A stretch of 64,000 nt of DNA from Lolium rigidum (taxonomy: Eukaryota > Streptophyta > Magnoliopsida > Poales > Poaceae), in the NCBI RefSeq assembly GCF_022539505.1, contig NC_061510.1, positions 224,710,043-224,774,042 on the forward strand, in the 5' to 3' direction. The notes beneath the pieces were generated by a model. It made no database searches and was not told where the DNA came from. It saw only the letters and a list, made by a program, of their open reading frames with translations. Both the position numbers and the translations under genes were made by a program. Shown piece after piece: positions 58,960 through 64,000 of this stretch (positions are counted from its first letter, which is position 1; each line of letters starts with the position of its first letter).

Positions 58960-60042
58960 TCACTCCCGGTACATTCCAGGCTTCCATCCGGTCGAACGTG
59001 TCGTCCTCCTGATAGACCCTGGAACATAAGGTCTCCCTGTTGGCTTGTAATCCGAGTCGGATGATGATCCTAAGGAGAAATCAGTGTTCATAAACTGATC
59101 GTTGAGTGCATCATAATCCACCCATCGGGTGTACTCTCCTGTAGCCCCACCATAAGGATTACCAAAACCCATACCCGACTCAACTTCGTGTCGGATATCC
59201 TCCATCCACTCCTTCATTACTAGGATAGCTCTGGTTCTGGGTTGTTGCGTCATCATTCATCTCTCCATCATAATACTCAGTAGTACTATGGGTTCCAGTA
59301 TCATCTCCCCAACGCCAACCCCTGGAATTCTCGATTGGAGTCTCGGAACGCTGATTGTTTCCGGATTCCTCGCCGCCTTCGTATCCCCCATAGGAACTAC
59401 CCGGATAGTTCCCGGTGTAACAGTGTAGGTTCACGTGCAAGTGGATCAAAACCGATGTAGTCACCAGCTGAATAAACCGGTGTGTGTACCACATTCTCCA
59501 TAGGTTCTTTGCCCCTACTCTCCTCCTTGGGTTCGGTGAACTCCTCAAGCATCGTATCAATAGCTCCTATCGGATGATGATTCAACCGAAAGAGTAATGA
59601 TATGAAGTTACGGCTGTTATCCATGTATTTGGCTGCTTCGGCTGGTTTACTTTTGGCATATTTGAAATGGTTCAGCATGGGATCATTATCTTCCTCCATA
59701 TGAGGAATGTGGGTGAATTCGGAACCCATAAGCGCTTTCGTCTTATGCTCCCGAATGTCGGTTATGGCTCTCATAACAGCTATATGGTAGGCTGTATTGG
59801 TTGTCCTCGCTTCCCCAGCTGGCATGACTACGCTCATTCCCAAAGATTCGGGAAGTCGCAGTCCTACTCTGCACTTGGCCAACACCGGACCATCATAAAA
59901 CATGTACTTCTTTACTGGGAATCCGGGGATCGCACCCAAATTCTAGTAACATGGCTCGTAGGATATCTGCCAGTCCTCCTTGGTACTCGTTCAGTGTGGA
60001 ATCCATAACTTTCACATTTCTCCCCGGTCGTGAACTTGCCAT
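58960..60042 (-). pseudogene. Extra ORF between 5' LTR and gag of element F
   Basis: ATG at 60042 (MASSRPGRNVKVMDSTLNEY), then QGGLADILRAMLLEFGC; the frame changes near 59920 and continues KYMFYDGPVLAKCRVGLRLP, MSVVMPAGEARTTNTAYHIA, AIDTMLEEFTEPKEESRGKE (59939-59397). It changes again near 59400 to a Gly/Ser/Asn-rich part, and ends with MKEWMEDIRHEVESGMGFG to a stop at 58960. The total is about 360 codons with at least two frameshifts, same strand as gag. I know of no domain here; similar text occurs, to my recollection, in predicted proteins of Triticeae. It could be a leader-encoded protein specific to this family. Confidence 0.55.
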
Positions 60043-60239
60043 GTTGGCTGTAGAAATAGAAAGATTATGAGATTAGTAATAATGCATCATAATAGAGATA
60101 ATAAAGAATTATCGCACTAAAAGATATGGTTGTTGTATTCTCAATTGAATATACACCATATTTTTAGAGAACTCTTTACTAATCCTATTTGACTCCTAAC
60201 GTTTTAGTCCCATTTACTAGGTTCCAACCTAAGGTCAAA

Positions 60240-60256
60240 GCTTTTGCTCGATACCA
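60240..60256 (-). other. Primer binding site of F (initiator tRNA-Met type)
   Basis: The element strand reads TGGTATCGAGCAAAAGC. TGGTATC-GAGC matches the usual plant tRNA-iMet site TGGTATCAGAGC with one base missing. Confidence 0.7.
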
Positions 60257-60263
60257 ACCGTGG

Positions 60264-63200
60264 TGACCCTACATACCACCGCATGTTGTAGTATGCCGGT
60301 CGTTGATATAACATTCGCGAAGTACCATTCCGCAAATATCACATCCCTCGCAGTAGTACAACAGAACATAGCAAGGTCCATAACTCATTCACACATTATT
60401 ACAATACATATACACAAGTCGTCTCGGAGCTCCTCTTGGGTCCTAAGAGGATATCTCCTGGGTTCGAGGTGAACCCAACTTAACTTACAATACCATTGTC
60501 TCTTGAAACAAACATTTATTTAATCGAGCAGCTACATGGTAAGAGTTTGTGCTGCTCGGCTACTACTACTCCTCAGATATCTCTAGGCTTGTTCTTCTCC
60601 GGAAGCCTCCCCGGATCCGTAGACGATGATGTAGTCTACGCCTTCAACTCCTCCTGAGAGGTCAGGTGCATCATAGCCGATAACCTCGGCTCCTTCATTG
60701 TTGTCGAAGTCCTCCTCCAGACGGTTCAGACAATCTAAGCATGGGATTTAAGAGTGGTATGAGTACGAGCGTACTCAACAAGTTCATTATAGATAAGAGG
60801 TGTTTAATGCACTAGCTACGATATTAGACCAGAAAGTCTAATACCAATGCAAGTTTTGATAAACATTTCTTCAAGAGATTGCTTTTATTTCAAAGAGCTA
60901 TGTCCGTCAGCCTTCACCGGTTTACTAGAACTTCATGGAGCTCCTTTCCGGCCGCGTTCGCAGTTCCTCAATCCCGGAACAGGGAGTGACAGTCACGGTT
61001 CTTTACACTCGCAGAGGTGTGTTGCTTTACCCATAAGAGATCTTAACCTAGGTGCCAACCGGGCAGCTTTCCCGTCCACACTTCCTTCGGTGTGAGGCCC
61101 GGTATAAGGTCTAGCCAATCATGTTCCTCCGCTACCTCGAACACCCACCCTTTTGTAAGATTGTCCTCCCCTATATCCATGATGAGACCGTTCCGGGCAT
61201 TCATATGCCTTCCCCTATCATCATGGATAGACCGTTCCGGACACCTTACAATCCCTCATAGACCGCAATACCGTGGGGACTTAGGACTCCCCAGCCTCAC
61301 CATCTTGCTCCTTCGGGCAACAAGTGTACTACGGACTATGCCGTGGGGACTTAGGACTCCCCAGCCTCACCAGCTTGCCCCCTTGGATTACAAGTGTACT
61401 ACGGTAAAGCGCATCCGTTGATGAACGAGAGGTGGAAACACTTTTGACTACTCCGTCCCACTCCGGATCTTATGGTTAACACGGGTATTACGGCACAAGA
61501 ATCACTGGCGACATTTGTTGTTTAATCCTAGATGGATATAAACCCGTGCAATGGAACCTCCACCATATCAACACAATCCATGGTTCCATTGCCCACCACT
61601 TAGTCATATTCATAGTTATGAAAGTAGTGGTTTTGATTTTTGTGCAATAGTGATAACCATAATACTTTGCAAGTAATTTGATAGAAATACTCAAATGACA
61701 TGAGCAAGTGATGAACTTGCCCGAACACCTGCAAAGTTCTGCAGCTTGGAAGGTATGGACTGACCCTTGTCCTCTTGTTCTGAAAAATAGCATCATTGTC
61801 CGATAAGGGCAATGGTTAAAGAAGCAATAATGCATGATTCCAGTTTTAGGGTTTGTTTCCCCCTTCCGATGTCGTTGTTATTTTATGAGAGGTTAGATAC
61901 TAAGAACATCTTAGGGATACTTGATTTAGGGTAAATCCAACCTTGAAATGTTGTCAAGGTGTTTTGAAGTCCAAAGGCATTAATGGACTTATTTTTATTA
62001 TTGAAAATTATATGTGTGATTTAAATGATTATTTAAATCCTCAAATTAAGACTCATTCTTAATTGTCTTCAAAAATTATCTTTGATATTTTATTTGGATA
62101 GAGAATTTTATGCTGATCTATTTCCATATTTTTAATTATTTTTTTAGAGCTTTTATCATATTTCTATTGAATTTTCAAATTCCTGGTTTTTAATGGAATT
62201 TGGAAAAGACTGTTTTGCCCCTGGGCCCACCTGTCAGTGGAGCCCAGTGGTTTGGCTAGACCAGCTCGGGTCCAACCGACCCGAGCGGTCGGTCGTTCAC
62301 TCCTTCGCCACGCGCCGCTCTTCCTAACCCTAATCCCCTCCGCTCTCACTGGCGACCTTCGTCGCCCGCGCCGTCGCCGGTCGATTCCGGCGGACTCTGG
62401 CCGCCATGGCCTACGCCATGGGGCGCACTCGACGCGTCTCTCGACGGCGGTCATCTTCATCCGTGTCGATCTGGAACGGGCGCTGCTCCAGCTCGTCTTC
62501 GTCCTCCCTCACCGCGGCTAGGGTTACGGGATCGTGGTGATCCCGCTGCTCCTCGGCGCTCCGGGCGCGTGGCGTCCGCCGTGGCCTCGCCACCGTGGTG
62601 CGGTGATGCGCTGTGGCGCCGCGCATGGCCTGGCCCGGCTTGGCGCTGCCGAGCACTCTAGCGCGTGCCGCCATGGCCGCCATGGCCGCATGCGCTCGTC
62701 TGCTAGCCCCGGTGAGTGTGCCTACCTCTCGCTCTCTCTCCTTTGCTCGTTCTACTCCTCCTCTCCTATTTCGTAGCTCTAGCCAATGCTTGCCTCCCAA
62801 TGGAGGGCCACCGTCTTGTCGCTGCTCTGCACCGGCTTCGTGTTGCGTGTCGCTCGCTATAGCCATTGCTAGATTCTGCATCGCTCTATCGCCTAGTACG
62901 CTTACTTCTTGTTTATCTTGATGGTGCGCATCGTGCATGTTTCGAGCCATAGCTTGCGACCTAGCATTTTGGCTTGAATCTCTCCCTGTGCTTCTGTTCT
63001 ATTGCTATTCTGGCTAGGAATTCCTGTGTATTCAATTTGACCGCTCCGGCTTGATTACCAAGTGTAAACCTTGCAAATTTGCAAGTTCCAGGGCACTGAG
63101 ATGCTGTCCCTTGTGCTCAATTTCCTGTGTAAGTTTGGTTGGGCATTACTGCTGGTTAATCTGTATGTTTCAATGATGTGCACCAAGTGTGGTGCTTATT

Positions 63201-64000
63201 TACCTTGATCTAGAGGTTCATGCTGCCTTGGGTGTGCTTCTGGATATATTCATTTAATTATCTATTTGGTTGCCTGTGAAGCACTTATCCGTGATGCGGT
63301 TGTTCGGTTACTTAATTATCTGTTCATGTGTTAATTACTTGGAATGAGTTCTAGCATGCAGTAGCATGCTCTAGCAAGCTTCACGGTGATCATATGATCA
63401 CCGGCTTGCTTGTAAAAGCTGCTCTTTGGTGTCCGTGGCTCACTTGTTGCTCACTCGTGCCGTGTGTGTATCACACGGACTTAACTCGGTGTGTATTGTT
63501 ATTGGCTTATGCAATCGTTGTTGCTTGCACCGATCCATTGGATCACCGCAAAGCCCCGGTGCTTTTATTTATTTGTTTTGTTCACTTATCCGTGTTGCCT
63601 GAATTTTACTGAAGTGGATAAGTGATGTGAGCTGCTGTGCAGTTGTGATCATCTAATTAATTGTAACAGGGCTAGATGGATGCCAACTCTCAGTTGTGTA
63701 CCCTAGCCCTTTACTGAATCCAAATGGATAATGAGGTATAGGTTTTTGTGCTGGCTCAGGGTTGAGGTGGCCCTGGCAGCACTTGTGTTGCTGTCCTGGT
63801 TGCTCCCCTATCTGTGGTTTGCCATGGTTTGTGTTGGCTGGCTGGAATGGATTAGTTGTGCACTGGCTTGATCCAATCTTGGACTTCCAGTGACCTTTTG
63901 GTGTTGACAAAATATATAGACAGGTAATTGTCTATAATCTGATGGCCTAGCTAGCTGTAGGTGCTTAGTGAGTGGTTTAGGCTAGCTATGGTTTCATTCT
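60264..64000 (-). repeat. 5' LTR of element F, partial (window edge)
   Basis: It begins at 60264 (TGACCCTACATACC on the plus strand) and runs off the window. It corresponds to 49061-52760 of the other LTR. Its inner end is 7 nt from the primer site. Confidence 0.92.

Larger units (their letters stand above)
49061..64000 (-). mobile_element. Chromovirus-type Gypsy retrotransposon F, long LTRs
   Basis: Minus strand. The 5' LTR runs from beyond 64000 to 60264. Then come the primer site (60256-60240), an extra ORF (60042-58960), gag (58655-57537), protease, reverse transcriptase, RNase H, integrase with a chromodomain-like end (to 54064), polypurine tract (54101-54114) and the 3' LTR (54099-49061). 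With two 5.04-kb LTRs and 6.16 kb internal DNA the full length would be about 16 kb. Domain order and the C-terminal chromodomain point to the chromovirus branch (Tekay/Del type). It lies in element E; presumed target duplication TGTGG at 49056-49060. Confidence 0.92.

Overview
The window is nuclear DNA from a large-genome grass, almost certainly a member of the Triticeae (wheat, barley, Aegilops or a relative). This rests on an intron-rich plant gene set in stacked LTR retrotransposons whose LTR starts are of Triticeae type (TGATACGTCTCC..., TGTTATCACCAG..., TGTTGGAAATATGCC...), together with CACTA, PIF/Harbinger, Stowaway and Helitron termini. No bacterial operons, rRNA, tRNA or CRISPR arrays were seen. 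Family names are given only where I am reasonably sure.

Left transposon block (1-16010). Three Gypsy elements, all on the minus strand, are nested. Element C is the outermost: its 5' LTR is 14849-16010 and its gag is split. Element B, of the same family, is complete with two LTRs (6690-7853 and 13245-14406) and lies inside the gag of C, flanked by the 5-bp duplication GGACT. Element A, Athila-like with an LTR at 4111-5711, interrupts the same gag further downstream. A Helitron-type 3' end at 680 in turn interrupts the tail of A. A and B both keep gag and an aspartic protease, but I find no reverse transcriptase or integrase in either.

Middle region (16011-25430). This holds degenerate sequence, a histidine-coding tandem repeat, a TTCGGG-rich patch resembling a hAT element, one unassigned ORF, and a non-autonomous PIF/Harbinger-like element (20464-25065). 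That element's own ORF is split by a 2.86-kb CACTA transposon with perfect ends and a TGA duplication. A 362-bp PIF-like MITE follows directly and shares a TTA target site.

Gene island (25431-35482). The only conventional gene is a complete NUP107 (nuclear pore Y-complex scaffold) gene on the plus strand. I could trace 24 exons with GT-AG introns and an unbroken 1090-residue reading frame. A Stowaway MITE lies just past the stop codon.

Right transposon block (37106-64000). A CACTA-like end is interrupted by a Copia LTR (37701-38111), which is interrupted by Athila-like element D. The 5' LTR of D is interrupted by Gypsy element E, and E is interrupted by chromovirus-type element F. F has unusually long (5.04 kb) LTRs, a full but frameshifted gag-PR-RT-RH-IN set and an extra ORF upstream of gag. 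Both B and E carry an ORF on the opposite strand close to the 3' LTR.

The main leads are the extra ORFs (antisense in B and E, pre-gag in F, and the PIF-borne ORF), conserved palindromes in the LTRs, and a block-wise CTG/CAG discrepancy between the two LTRs of F that may be a sequencing artefact.
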